DNA of 64,000 bases from Acestrorhynchus altus (GCA_034509495.1 CM067511.1:27995656-28059655); one strand, 5' to 3'. Counted from the first letter of the stretch, positions 20,901 to 33,313 are shown. Program-made: numbers and translations. Notes: a model not told the origin generated them from the sequence alone.

Positions 20901-22637
20901 AAAATGAAGGACATTCAGTTTTTATCAGCTATTTTTAGTCCTTATACACATTGGCCTAGGGTTCTAAAGGTTAAAGCCTTTAACCCTTAAACTTTGTACA
21001 CAGACCCACAATTTATTACATCACTTACTCTCAGTGTTCAAGGAGTACAAGAGTTTAAGCCTAAAGGATTTTTAGAATCTTTGTAAGTATTAATAATGTA
21101 TTATGAGTATTTTTGAATATTTAAATGTATTTTATTAATGAAAAAAAAATATTTTCATGCTAGGAAATGATAAATGAAATGGCATTAACTGACTATGTAT
21201 TCACATCAGTAATGTGATTTGTGTTGACAGTGTTTGCCAGTGATCAAAGAAGGCCCACCAGCAATGAAGAACAGGTAGGATCAAAATTAAATGATCAAGC
21301 ATTTGTAATAATTATCACTGGCATTAAAAAGTGAATCAATGTTGGAAATGTATCATGGAAATACACCAGTTTCAGATGCAACTCACTTTGTTTGAAAACT
21401 AAACATGCAGTTCAGAGGTGGCATGTTCAGAGGCAGAAATATGTGCTTTTCTCATTCTTGCAAACAGTATATAGTGTTGTATTGCTTGTGCTTGTAAAGT
21501 GTCGGTGTTGTGTATAGTTATGCGTCACAGCACAACCAGAAACAGGTCCGTGCTGTGTGTACTGTGCAGCTGCATTAATCAGTACGGCCCACTTTTATGA
21601 CACGCATGCACAAATTTCTGTGCCACTTAAAAAGTTTCACCGTCAGCAACTGCAGTGTAACAGGGTAAAGCAGAAACACACCTTTTCACTTCTGTACTGT
21701 GTGGTTTTGTTGAGAGATAATCATCACACAGAAAGCTAGACAACATCTAGTGTCACATCTGGGTACCCCTGGAAAAAAACAAAGATCCGATTTACAAAAG
21801 GCATAAAGATACAGATGAAACATGTCTTCAATATTGTCAGCAAGATTACAAGATTCTAATTTACAGTTTCAAAAAGAAAAGACACCCTGCATAGAAACAT
21901 AAGAGAAACAGCCCAGATAATAATGAATGTTTGCCCCAAATGTGGCCCACATCTAAGGCGCACTATCTGGGAGGTCAGTGAGGTCATGCATGTCTTGCAA
22001 GTCAACATTTGATCAGTGAACCCGTGAAAGAGCTTTTAACCACACTGTTTCCTTTCAAATGTCAGACTGAAGACAGGTTGATAACCCTGTGATCAGTAGT
22101 CTATTTCTCCAGGCACCACTATGCTGGTATTGTTCCATGTGAGCAGTAAAGCTATTGTAAGATACAGAACGTTGTGTAGTGTCAGTTTCACGACAGCCAG
22201 CAAATCAGAGAAGCTTAGTTAGGTAAACTCTGCTGAACGGCTCCTTCTTTTGTTAATTTTATTCAAAAGGTAAACAGTGAAATACAATATTAATGACTTT
22301 GAAATGTACACATTTGTATTTAATGTTGATACATATTAGTAATTTATTCAACATTTAAAACAAAATACCCTAATAATTTGAGATTCTGGATTAATGAGCC
22401 AATAAAAAACAACATCCTCAAAAACAACTCTACTGTACTGTGAAACAAAAGGCTTCAGATATGAAGTGGAACAAAAGGGTCTTTCTTAACAAGCTTTCTT
22501 TGTTGCAGACCGAAGACAATCAAGTGTACTATACTTCACTGAAGATTCCCAAAGGCCCAAGCAAACATGTGAACAGGAAACCTTCCCTGAATCCTGACTA
22601 CAGTATATACAGCAAGGTCAAAAATGGACAGGAATAA
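17905..22637 (+). CDS. single V-set Ig-domain inhibitory receptor with two ITIM-like motifs, five exons
   Basis: Exons 17905-17941, 19677-20063, 20326-20445, 21231-21274 and 22509-22637 join in phase (717 nt, 238 codons). All introns are GT/AG. Order: signal peptide (about residues 1-18), a V-set domain with ILHCDC...WDIHWVK...DLGIYYCAEV, a short stalk, a transmembrane helix (WLLLLTVCPVCAILSALL), a CCCRKS stop-transfer, and a tail with VYYTSL and SIYSKV. Both tail motifs fit (I/V/L/S)xYxx(I/L/V), 26 residues apart, and the helix has no charged residue, so an inhibitory role through SH2-domain phosphatases is likely by family rules. It resembles teleost single-V receptors (NITR/CD300-like and related uncharacterised families), probably on leukocytes. 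The ligand is unknown. Extra cysteines in the V domain suggest a second disulphide. The gene stands alone here, though such genes usually cluster. Confidence 0.87.
17942..19676 (+). other. Ig receptor intron 1
   Basis: A 1.7-kb intron. At about 19058-19140 it holds attcaactttattgtcattg and atgaaatgcagttagcatcc, a familiar teleost interspersed repeat (name not certain), followed to about 19400 by internal repeats of aacgaataccaa(a)cagta. No extra exon was found. Confidence 0.6.
19677..20063 (+). CDS. Ig receptor exon 2 (V-set domain)
   Basis: Acceptor tttctttcaatatag, donor GTAATG, phase 1 at both ends. It encodes the whole V domain: ILHCDC (first core Cys), IHWVKSC (core Trp and an extra Cys), PRFSVVW, LIIENITEFDLGIYYC (second core Cys in the DxGxYYC motif), then an EDKVYH...TKLTYE J-like strand. 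An NIT sequon is present. Extra cysteines occur before the domain, at CDC, after WVK and near the end. Confidence 0.92.
20326..20445 (+). CDS. Ig receptor exon 3 (stalk and transmembrane helix)
   Basis: Acceptor ttactcctccag, donor GTAAAG, phase 1 to phase 1. It encodes VIPECDCRQC, a hydrophobic helix of about 25 residues with no acidic or basic residue, then CCCRKS. Several cysteines flank the membrane and could be palmitoylated or cross-linked. Confidence 0.88.
20446..22508 (+). other. Ig receptor introns 3 and 4 (around exon 4)
   Basis: Apart from exon 4, no coding sequence is recognised. The plus-strand frame at 20536-20739 in intron 3 has no Ig or signalling motif. Confidence 0.5.
21231..21274 (+). 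CDS. Ig receptor exon 4 (juxtamembrane tail)
   Basis: A 44-nt exon between gtgttgacag and GTAGGA, phase 1 to phase 0. It encodes VFASDQRRPTSNEEQ. The phases fit the flanking exons exactly. Skipping it would change the frame of the ITIM exon. Confidence 0.78.
22509..22637 (+). CDS. Ig receptor exon 5 (ITIM-bearing tail)
   Basis: Acceptor ctttgttgcag, phase 0. It encodes TEDNQVYYTSLKIPKGP and later DYSIYSKVKNGQE, then TAA at 22635-22637. VYYTSL and SIYSKV both match the ITIM consensus. Confidence 0.92.
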   Translation, partial: TEDNQVYYTSLKIPKGPSKHVNRKPSLNPDYSIYSKVKNGQE

Positions 22638-22693
22638 CATACTGTATGTGGTTTCACATATGATGAAAGCATGTCCACCAAACTTTCTTTTTA

Positions 22694-22727
22694 AATAAAT
22701 GAACTAGAATGCAAAAAAAAAAAAAAA
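22694..22727 (+). promoter_or_regulatory. poly(A) signal of the Ig receptor and adjacent A15 tract
   Basis: AATAAA at 22694-22699, 57 bp after the stop codon, followed at 22713-22727 by 15 genomic adenines. The short 3'UTR is unusual but plausible. The A-tract could also cause internal priming in cDNA data. Confidence 0.6.
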
Positions 22728-25700
22728 GGAAACCAGAACATTCTTCATCTAACAATTGCTACATTATTGTACTGCATTTAGATTATATTACATTAATGCG
22801 TAGGCTGTGAAAACTGTTTATTACCAACAATAATACTGCACATAAAACATTTAAGCTTTTTGCTACAGGAAAGTAGTTGGAGGCATATGGTGTACATGTT
22901 ATGGATGTAAATGTGTGTTTTAATTAAGTGAAAAATAATTTAAATATACATTTTTGTTATATACACTGTATATATATTTTTAGTTGTACCCAGAATGAAG
23001 TGTTGGATTACAATGGAATTGAGAAGAAGTTTGCATATTCAGATCTCTGATTCTGCTACTTGAAAGGTCATTGCTCCTTCATCAAGATTTCAAAATGTTT
23101 TATTAAGCATTTCACAGATATTTAAATCTGAATTTGCATATATATGTGTATTTTGAACCCCTCCTCATATGAACTGTTTCTCTGATAAAGGAGGGAGCCT
23201 GACCATAGTTAGTATACAATTGTCTTTTGCATGCCCTCTTCTGGTCAGTATTAGAAGTTCCTCCAATTATCTAAACACAGCAGTATCATTCCTAACCCCT
23301 TGGAGGCTCACTAACGTCAACATTCAATTTGATACCAGAGAAACTTATTAAAGTAGATATTAAATGACATACAGTTTACAGAATATATTTAGGCAGAAAT
23401 GTTTAGTAACAGCATTTGTTCTTGGACTGTATTGCTCTCTTAAAATAAGGTGACCATTTTTTGGTTTGGCATAGTGCTGGATGGGCTGGAAAAAAAACAA
23501 ACAAAAGAAAAAAAGAATTGGAGTTTTTTGAAGTCTCATATTTTCATAGAGTACATATTTTGGGAAAAGAGGACATACTCTAAACTGTTTAACCTTTTGG
23601 GTCATTTCGTATGATTTCCACTGTGCTGTGCTGTTTCTCGATAACAACCCGGCCAGTGGCTCAGTGTTTTAATTGATCAATTAATTGGTTAATTAGTCAA
23701 TTAAAGATTTTCGTGAGGGGAACTGTTTAAAAAAGTAATATTTTCCTATTATGTAAAACCAATCAATTCGTGTTTCACTTTGTCAAGTAAAAAATATATG
23801 ACAAAATGCATTTTTCTGGCCATGTTATGGAATCATAGCAGTAGTTCACTGTATTCACTTCATTGTTTAGCATTTGTTAACATCAGGTCACTGGAAACCC
23901 ATTTTATTATACTGGTTAACATGCTTTCTAATTTTTGCCCAACTTGACTACTAACTGTCTACACATTATACTATACTCTCCTTTGAATGTTTGGTGCATT
24001 ATTTGTGCATAAAACATTGCCCAGTGCAGTCTGTGACTGTAAAAGTTTGTTTTCTAACGTCTGCTGGTTGGAGAAAACATGACACAATGCTACAAAAGAT
24101 GCAGGAATATTAATAAACGGGGTTTGAACAGTTTAGGTATTTTGTTAGAATAAGTGAAGACTAAGAAAAGTAACGGTATGTCAGGGCAATGCTGTGCATA
24201 TAATGCTGCAATGCTGTTATTTTAATCAAGCATGTGTTCTGTTAATTAGTGACCCAGTACTACTAAGACTACATTAACCTGCATGAAGCTCATAATGTAA
24301 GATTGTAAACGTTGCAGATTCGTCAGTGAGGCCTCTTTTGTCCAGCTGACACTCAAATCCTAAAGAGAGTTGTCCAACATGTGATGAAATAATAGGTGTG
24401 CTCTTGTGAGACACATATCAGTGAAGACAAAAACATGAATGCAAGGCAGACAGTTACAAAAACACAAAATGCTCTTTTTATTTTAGATCCCCAGGAAATG
24501 AAAAGAGCATGATGTCCTTTGCTGAGGGACAGGTAATGATTAAAATGCCCGTAGTGTACATTATTTATGCTTTGCTTGTTTTCAGTTTGTTATTGAAAGT
24601 ATTTTAATGTCATTTTGTACCACATTTGTATTTGCAAGTAGAACAACAGATTTTTTACTATGATTTGAATACAATAGTTATGGTTTTATACACATTCAGG
24701 TGGAAAGAATAAGCCTTCAGTTTTGCTGTTTGTTTGTTGACATTAAAACAAAGTCTGGAGTACAAACACAAACCTAACTGTTATTGCATAACTCAGTAAT
24801 TCATTATGTAGCTTTAACAATATCGAAAAAGCTTGTGCTTATGCTGGGCTGCAGATCCCTTCAGAGATCAACAAACCAGGGTTGGGAGGTATGGACCACA
24901 AAATTATATCCTAATATATTTTAGCTCAGTGGTGGCATAAAATATGTGATACAATATATGGTGTGAAAAAATACAGTGTGAAAAAAACAGGACACCCCAT
25001 GAAATCCACTATTTTATACTATATTTAAAGATTCTGAAATTGTATCTTCATTTCTTCTCTATTCATGCTAAGTTGTCTTCATGCCTGAGCTCTGCCTTTT
25101 TCCCTTCCATGGTCTATGTGTGAAGTTGGGGCGGAGGGGAGCAGAGTAGAGGAGGACCTGAGAGCAGGGGTTAGAGCAGAGTGTTTTTGTCAAGATTAAA
25201 ACATATTTGAATGTTATTTAAAAAACTTGATATAAATGATATCACCTGAGCCCATATTGCGCTCTGTTTATATCCTGATAATGATATAGATATCGATATA
25301 TTGCCCAGCCCTACTACACACCACATTAAAGGTCACAATACCAGGTGCCCCAACCAACCAATCATTTGCTGAATCCAATAGTGTATAACACAAGCATTTT
25401 GTTTGTAAAAAGCATTTACATGTTTGCAATTGCAAAACTCATATTTACTTTTTAACTAAAGATGCTGTGTTCAATCATTATTGGTGTAATTATGCAAAGA
25501 ATGCAGCCAATGAAAGTGTGGAGAGGGGATCTGTGGGGTGTGTGTGTCCTATTTTTAATAAAATGCTAATAATACAATGTTGGAAACCATTTAATCATGT
25601 CTATTTAAGATTACATGACATGAAGGTTTGAAGTGAGTTTGTGATGATTTGGGTTTGCAGTACTAACTGCTGAGCTTTATGTCACCAGTGCAAAACTAGC

Positions 25701-26589
25701 TACATTGGGGTTAAAGGGACAACTGTATAACATGGCAACCAAACTTCCTTTTCCATATAGTGGAGTAATAAAGATCAGGGCCTTCCAGGAAAAACATAAT
25801 TATGCCACTAGTCTTGGCACGTTTGTGGTAACACGCGATATAGCTGTGTTTACAGAGCACTGCCTTTTCAGAAAGCGTTGATACACATACAACACGTCTC
25901 TTGCCAGCTTCTTTTTTGAACAACTCAAATCCAGTTAAAAAAAAAAACAAAACAGTGAAAAACTGCTACAATGCATTCTACTTCAGATGGCAGCTGTCCA
26001 AGCACAGAAAACAGCTTGAGAGTATAGTTAATTATTTTTATCCAAAGTAAAAAATCCCTAAGGGAGACAAAGAGACATCCCAGTTCCCTCTAAAGGATAC
26101 CCAACTTAACTACAAAAAAGCACAACACACACAAAGTGTGCTATACATCCAAAAGATCTGGGGGTGGATCTGTGAGCTGTGGGTATCGAGGCCAGGCTGT
26201 TCTAAACTGTTCTAGGTATTAACAAGAGTATTGGTAAATTGATAAATTGCAATATAGTCATGAACCAGCATATAATAACAGAGTCTCCCACACCCCGATC
26301 ATGTTCTATAGGTATTGGTGTAGGCCTTGGCATGAGTGGAGGGGGTGGGTGTTCTCAATGCCAGTGTTGTCAATGAGAAGTGCTGTCAGTATTCCTATGT
26401 TGCGACTGACAGAGGCGCATGATTAAAAAGGCCGTCTTCAAGCTGAAGATTACAGAAATACAGAGGGGAATAGTAAAATGATCACAGCACCTAATAAATA
26501 ACAGAGAACTGCTCTGATGATCACTGCAGTCGAGCCAGAGTGAACATTTTGGGTTCTCTCTGGTTCCTGTACTCTCTACAGGAATCGAA
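22728..26589. other. intergenic, mostly unrecognised
   Basis: AT-rich sequence with no gene recognised. A 46-bp exon-like segment at 24487-24532 has a good acceptor (tttttattttag) and donor (gtaatg) but does not join any neighbour in frame. The atcgatatattgcccagccc at about 25292-25311 is a dispersed-repeat signature. Confidence 0.4.
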
Positions 26590-26860
26590 CACTGCATTAG
26601 AGCACTAGGGGGTTCACTTAGGATAGTGTGCCAGTCCATATATGGACATAGAGACATACCTTCACACACACACATACACATTCATTCACACACCAGGGCA
26701 GTTTAATGTGATCTCCATGTTTTGAGAATGTGGGAGGACATTTAAGCAGACATGAGGCGAGCATGGAAACTCCACCCAGATAGGGCCTGGAACCCATGAC
26801 CCCAGCACTGGGAGGCAAACCAAAAAGCTTCTGTGTTGTGTTGTTTAAATCCTTCAAGTT
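26590..26860 (+). mobile_element. decayed copy of the retroposon seen at 6687
   Basis: Shares gccagtccat, a cacacacattcattcacac stretch, gagaatgtgggaggac and agcatggaaactccaccc in the same order as the family at 6687-7017, with many substitutions. Confidence 0.6.
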
Positions 26861-28398
26861 TCCAGGTAAGAACTGGCATGACTCAGGCAGTCCCAATGGA
26901 ATTTCCCAGTTCAGTTGTATTAGGAGGCCCCAGCAGCAGAAAAATTAGCTGAATTTTCTACTGGGGGGCCACCACTTCTGGAGGGTATCACCGCTTCAGA
27001 GTTCCAATTCCTGGTCAACTAAAGGCATGTTAACCATATTATCATAGCCAATTATGGATGAAGAAGAGGGTGATGGCCATATTGTACATGAAAACTCATA
27101 CAGTTACCAGTAGATCAGCCATTGGTCAGTGAAGGAACCAGAGAGTGGAAGTACAAGGTAGGTGCTCAGCGCTGAGGCTGAGCTGTACAGTTAGTAAACT
27201 GGCCACTTGATGGCACTATGGTGTTACTGGAACAATTTAATCTCTGCAGTCCTGTGAATGTTGCCTTCCTGCCTTCTCAAAAGAAAGCTCTACCTCAGGT
27301 GTCTGATGCTTCTCTGTCCCGCAGAAATTGTGGGGGCAAAACCCTGTGTCTGAGTGGCGATGGTCTGCTCATGCCAAGTCGTTAAGTTCAGCAATCACCC
27401 ACAACTGAACTCCGTTCAGCAGTTAAAAAGGCAAATCACAACGTTTATTTTCCACTTTACACTATAACTATTCCAAAGAAAATCTAAATGACCGCCACAC
27501 CTCGTAGCACAACTAATAACTTCCCGCACCTTCATCATTAACCTCAATGAAAGTTGCCTTAAAGCAGCAGTAGCTGCCTAAATATGGGTTTCCCCATTAC
27601 AAACATTATAGGGCGCATACGCTGCGGAGGGCAAAAGGTCATTGGTTGCATAGGCAGTCACAAGAAAATAACATTAGTCTGCTATTATCAGCATAGATTC
27701 AATACTGATTGTAAATTCTTGTTGACTCAGTTTAAAATACCATCTCAGAGTTGGATCTGTTTGTAAATGTTTGCTTCAGTAGCTGGACTACCAGTATTGT
27801 CTAGTGATGAATGCCTCACCCTGTTTAATCTTCATGTTACCATAAAAAAGCATCACTAAGCAGATGTCAAAAAAAATTGTCAAAGAAAACCCCCAAAAAA
27901 ACACATAGCTGCCAACTGGCACAAACCCCGGGCACGTCCTGCCACTGTGTCTGTTTCCATTGTGGGCTGCTCCCAGTCGTTGGCTCTTTAATAGCCTTTA
28001 TTGGCAATTTATCATTTTGTTTTATTTCATTACAATATAAAAAAAAAACATCACTAAAATAAAGTGTTACCTTAAAAACTCACTATTTCACTGGACACTT
28101 TTCTGAGTGACAGCATGTGTGACACTGATCTGATCATTAATTTGGACATTTCAGGATATTTGCTACATTTTTATGACTGATTTGTGCATTCCGTCGCTGT
28201 GATAAAATAGTGACCTTTGCGGTTGTTTTTTAATATTGTGGCTGACGTTCATGCTGAATGGACCAGTAGAAATTGCTCCGAAGTGATGTAGAATAAAGTA
28301 ATTTTGAAAGTTAAGATTTTCTTCTGCTGTACTTACGAGGTAAGTAGATACAAGGTTTTGCACGATCTACATGTTGTTCAGGCGTGTCTCAACATCTC

Positions 28399-28400
<2 letters not shown>
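26861..28400. other. intergenic, nothing recognised
   Basis: No convincing exon, RNA gene or complete element was found. Two A-rich runs occur near 27870-27900 and 28040. Confidence 0.35.
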
Positions 28401-28401
<1 letters not shown>

Positions 28402-28433
<32 letters not shown>

Positions 28434-28444
28434 TTCTCTCTCTC
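28402..28444 (+). repeat. (CT)n microsatellite
   Basis: About 20 CT units with a gcttt interruption. Confidence 0.95.
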
Positions 28445-28779
28445 ACGTAAATTATATTATTCAACGTTTTTTCTGTTTCTTTTTAAATTATATTTATTTT
28501 CACGTCTACAGGGAATGGTCTCATTATGAAGAGCATCACTGGAGAAGCACAGCTCGCAGCTGGTTTAAATAATGTTGGCTGTGCTAATGAAAAAAACAGC
28601 ACATATCAACTCACTTTCGCATGTATTTTATGGATGTTGTGCTGGAAGATGGTGAGTGGTTGCTGCCAAACTTATGCAGACAGGAACTGTTGAACTGTAG
28701 ACCCTTTTCTCATCCCATTCACATGAATAGACCTGCACCATCTTGGAGGACCTTATATACTCATCATCTAAAAACAATC

Positions 28780-29190
28780 ACACCGATTGCAATGCGTACC
28801 TGTACCTGCAGTGGAGCCCACAATGGCAGCGGGTCATCTTCAGCAACCAGTCCCACTTTTATCTTAGTGGAGATGACCAACAAATTTATGTGTGGAGGTG
28901 CTGTGGTCAGCCCCAAGGTCAACAGCTGCTGTCTTGTCACACATCTGGAATGCATGGTGTCATGGTGCGGGGTGCACCTTTTCTGAACAGGACAATGCTC
29001 GTCCTCGTCCTGCTGCCGTCTGAAGAGTTTGGATTAGAGACACAGATACTATTCCCTAGCTAGTCACAGACCTATTCCCAATTGAAGACAGTGTGGGACG
29101 CGATTGTTGAGGCATCTGGCATGTTGCGTTACACCCAAAACCATACTGAAGGACACTCCTTCTGCATGTCTAGCCTGAAAAATATTGCCT
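28780..29190 (+). pseudogene. internally deleted Tc1-like transposase
   Basis: The frame gives WQRVIFSNQSHFYLSGDDQQ and YVWRCCGQPQGQ, equivalent to the Tc1 W..VIFSDES.F.L..DD...VWR block. It then jumps to a segment matching the FQQDNA..PH region without its middle part. A degraded VWDAI follows near 29090. The middle of the catalytic domain is missing, so it is dead. It is the same lineage as the copies at 38100 and 53370. Confidence 0.78.
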
Positions 29191-30500
29191 AAATGTATTG
29201 TTCCTGGTAACCTTTATCTACCTTCCAAATAGCTTTGCAAGCCAACACTTTCTTCTGGGTGCAGCTATTAGTGCAGCTATTTATTTGGAGGATGAGTGTA
29301 AATGATTGTTGGTTTCATCTCTGCAGTGTGGAGTATGGGCTACTTAAAAACCAAGGAAACAAACCCACTTATCATCATCTTGTTTTCCTTCATGTCTGCC
29401 CGCTCCTCTTTTAGCATCTTACAGCAGACTTCCACTACATGAAAGCAGCTGACCGGAATAGAGATGGAAAGGAATGAGGGCAAGAGAGAGCACACAGAGA
29501 AAAAGAGAGAATGTTTGATGTGTAGCATTGCGCAGTAGGAGGGTGTCTGGTTGGAATTCTGTGTCTGGTTGGAATTCCTGCTGAGTTTCTGAGGGTCAGT
29601 GGACGGAAGGAAGAAACGTCTTTAAAATAACAACAGCACAGAAATAACAACAGAACAGAGACTGGGAATAGACAACAAGAAAGAAGAGATGAGGGAGGTC
29701 AAAAAAGAGGGTGGAGAGGCAGAGAGTACAATCAGAGTACCCTGGACCGCTTGATACACTGCGCATTGCATAGGGCCCTTTAAATTAATGAAGTCTCCAA
29801 CCCCTGGTCAAAAGAAATTAATGAAGGGCGTTGGTTTAATGGCAGAAGGGGCAACCAGTCAAGTTTTCAGCAGGGCCCCAGGGCAGTCTGAACCAAGTAC
29901 AGTAGATAAAAATGAATGGAGTACATCTTCAATAGAGGAAGGGAAAGATGAGTAGTGAAAAGGCTGAAGCATGGGGAAATGAAGAGAATGATATAGGGTG
30001 AAGGACAAAAACTGAATCAGTGACTAAGGCCAGGTTCACGTGTATCTGGACATAAGCTTTGTCCACAACAACAGCATTTGGATCTGTTCTAATCTCTAAC
30101 TCAATCTCTAAGTCAAACAATTTAGGTAATTTGAGAGAACATGGTGGGGTTTTTTTTAACAATGATTTTATCAACTCCAAACTGACAGGCATGCAGAAAC
30201 CTGCCAGACATATATCAGACAGCATGTGAGCTGTGAGCGTAATAAATGGAATGGTGTGAAATCACCACTTTCAGAAAGCTGCTTTTTATCTGCCCCCATA
30301 GAAGCACGGAAATGTCAGAAATGTCCGCCTCAGTCTGTTCAGGTTTCAAAGACCTATATCACCATTTTTTTGCAGATTCAAAAATCCAAAATGCCGAGAA
30401 AAAGGCACGTCTAGAACATACACAGGTTGTTACAAAAGTAAGGAAAGGAGTTTTAGACACAAGCTGTGGGGGAAGGAGGTCCACTTGCTAGGCCATGTTA
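29191..30500. other. intergenic, nothing recognised
   Basis: Contains purine-rich sequence (gagagagca, aagaaagaagag) around 29450-29720 but no gene signal. Confidence 0.35.
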
Positions 30501-30504
30501 CCAT

Positions 30505-30930
30505 GGTGTCAACTTCAGTGGATCAGCAGTGCTGCTGGAGTGTTTAAACCCCTCAGTGTCACTGCTGGACTGAGGATAGTCCACCAACCAGAGCAGAGGA
30601 TGACCAACAAAAAATGCGCAGAAACGTGAGGTTCTAATAGAGGAGTGTCTAGTAGAGTGAACGGTGAACGGCCATAGTGTTTAAACACTCCAGCAGCACT
30701 GCTGTGTCTGATCCACTCGAAGCAGTGCAACACACTAACACACCACCACTAGTGGTGAGAATGACCCACCACCACATGGGGTGAAATGCAGGGTGAAAGG
30801 AGGCTAACAAAGTATGCGGAGTAACAGATGGATGCAGTCTGTAATTATAGAACTACAAAGTGCTCCTGTGCGGTAAGTGGAGCTGATTAAATGGACAGCG
30901 AGTGTAGAGACAAGAAGGCGGTCATTATGT
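30505..30930 (+). mobile_element. composite dispersed DNA element
   Basis: The left part (about 30515-30660) carries gtgtcactgctggactgagg, atagtccaccaacca and agaggagtgtctagtagagt. The right part (about 30680-30910) carries tttaaacactccagcagcac, gatccactcg, caaagtatgcggag and tacaaagtgctcctgtg. The right part repeats the element at 8702. The left 5' stretch contains an inverted copy of the same agcagtgctgctggagtgtttaaa arm, so two arms face each other. Confidence 0.6.
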
Positions 30931-31329
30931 AATCGTGGATTGGTTTAATAATACATAATAATTCCTAATGATACACTTGTTTCCAGAAGCAACTGATCGA
31001 TGTCTACAGGCTGTTGATCAGTGAAGATATATATTGATTATACACCTGAGAAAATGTATTGATGGATACACTCTTTTAGCAATGCCATAAAACCATGTTT
31101 GGAATAGAAATGTGTGAGTGTGAAGAACCTTCCCTCAATATAGTAAATGTTTCTTAGTCGCACACGAATCTCTACTGCAAACATGGCTCTTAATGAAACG
31201 AAACAATGCAAACAAACAAACAATAAATTCCTCGAAATCACTTTAGTTTAACATAGTGCAGAAATGGATGAAGGCTTTATGGAGGTACATACTGTACCTG
31301 GAGAAGAGGAGCTTAATTCTCCCCTGCAA

Positions 31330-31560
31330 AAGCAATAGACAAGACACTTGACAGCTATGGGAGTGTTGTCATGTGCTTCCGCGTTTATGACCATTGTCGT
31401 GCCCTAATTTCTTTGCAGCTTTGAATGAAACGTATGCCTGATTCCGCACAGTACATGATGCTGAGCTTATGTATCTGATAAAAGCACAGCTTGGCAGAAA
31501 CTCATGACAGCCAAGTTATTGCATTGGTCTTGTGAGATTTGTGTTTGTTTTGTGAAAGTC
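31330..31560. promoter_or_regulatory. candidate conserved non-coding element
   Basis: Non-repetitive, compositionally balanced sequence in an AT-rich desert, with several homeodomain/TALE-like words (ttgacagctatg, gtttatgacc, cctaatttct). There is no coding frame. The call is by appearance only. Confidence 0.25.
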
Positions 31561-32288
31561 TTGCCTTTGTTGCCTTAAACAAGAAGTAAAAACTATCAGC
31601 ACTTATTCATTAAATAAAATCTCTTACATCACCACTGTCCAAGGAAAAGCGCGTATCTCCATTTTTGTCATTTTTAACTTTTGTTTTGTCTTTTTTTCAG
31701 GTCTCTCCTTGGTTTGAATCCTGGAGATGCTCCGCACACTTTAAAGATAATTCTGGATAAAGAGACCAATAGAAATGCTCTAAAGCCAATCTGCAGCTAT
31801 TCTGTATATTTCATGATTCTTGTTCATTGGGTTTCAAGAAAAGAAAGAAACACATGCAAAATCCAACATTTTACTTGCTAACCACCGGTGTCACAGTGTT
31901 GGCCATTTCATTAGGAAAGTCGATCATCGGCACTCGTTGCAATATGTGCAGTTTGAAAAGACACCGTTTTGAAGGAAGCATGTCTTAGCTCTCATCCTCC
32001 CTGCATGGGTGCTTAGTGCATACTGTATATAATGTGACAGGAAAGTCCTTGGTAGTGGGTGGGAATTGGCCCTGTAGTGTGAGGAATGAATTATAGATCC
32101 TCCTGGACATTGTACTACATTTAATACTTGAAGTGGGGCAAAGTCTCAGCACAAACCCTACTTTACATGCTGTCCAACATCGTTACTTAACATTAATGTT
32201 ATAGTAGACTTGTTGAGAAATAGACATAGTGCTTCTCTGGTTGAGCAGTTTATACAGTAGTGTGATATTTTGCTGTTTTCCTTCAAAC

Positions 32289-32289
<1 letters not shown>

Positions 32290-32337
<48 letters not shown>
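32290..32337 (+). repeat. (AAT)n microsatellite
   Basis: About 15 AAT units. A G-rich run (ggggggcaggggggg) follows at about 32383-32397. Confidence 0.96.
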
Positions 32338-32342
<5 letters not shown>

Positions 32343-32599
32343 AAAGGAGAATGGGGTCAAATGGGTGTTCACTGTAATTGAAGGGGGGCAGGGGGGGTTC
32401 AAACTGGGGGTTAGTAGCTGTTCCCAAACCAAACTAAAATCATGTGTGTAATGCTGATTTCATTACTCATTTGAACTTTTTAGGATCTTTCAGAATATTT
32501 CGTTTACAGGGTTCTGGAACTGATTTGTGTTTGGACCTTGGCGTGTAGACATTTTTAGGCTGCAGTCAATCACTGTCTCTCTCAGGTATATAAGAGGTT

Positions 32600-32830
32600 G
32601 TAACCCCCCATTCACTGAACATTACACCTACGCTCTACCCTATCCATCACTGAAGGTTTTCACAAACATTCGTGTCACTGCTATGCTGAGAGTGGTTCAC
32701 CATCCAAAATGATCCAGCCAAGAGCAGTTCTGTGAAAAGCTGGCCAATGACGAAGGGCTAGAAGATGGCTAACAAACTATGCAGTGACAGATGGGCTACA
32801 GTCTCGTTATGTAGGCCGGAAATGCAGGAA
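32600..32830 (+). mobile_element. fragment of dispersed DNA element
   Basis: Contains gagagtggttcaccatccaa, agccaagagcagttctgtg, ggctagaagatggctaacaa and gatgggctacagtctc, matching the order in the copy at 41310-41700. It is truncated. Confidence 0.5.
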
Positions 32831-33313
32831 CTTTTAATAATGTGCCTGGTAAGTTTTGAGGCAGTGTCATTTGTCTAGCAAAGACTTTTAGTTTACATAT
32901 TTAAAATGTTCATTTTTAAACTCCAGTATTTGTCATAGAGCAATAATTAGGTGTCTTTATTGGACTTTGTTTAGCCCTGCTTAAACAGAAGCATTCTTAA
33001 ATGGTAGAGCAAACATTAGTTAACATCAGTTAACCCTTTTAAAGCCTGACATCTATATTGCACTCAAAACATGACAAAGAAAAAACTATTTTATAATTAT
33101 GTGCAAAAGTAGAAAACATATGAAAACAATAGATTTAGGACCTAAAGGTTAATATGATCTTTACATCGATTTGTCTAGAAACCAATAAATCATTCTGCAT
33201 CTGTTTGTGTTTACATATTTATATATTACATAATACCCAATGTTTCACTTTTTCTTGTAACTGTATTTTTAATGGTGAATGGCTGAATGAACTGTTTGGT
33301 AATGTTTCTAGAT

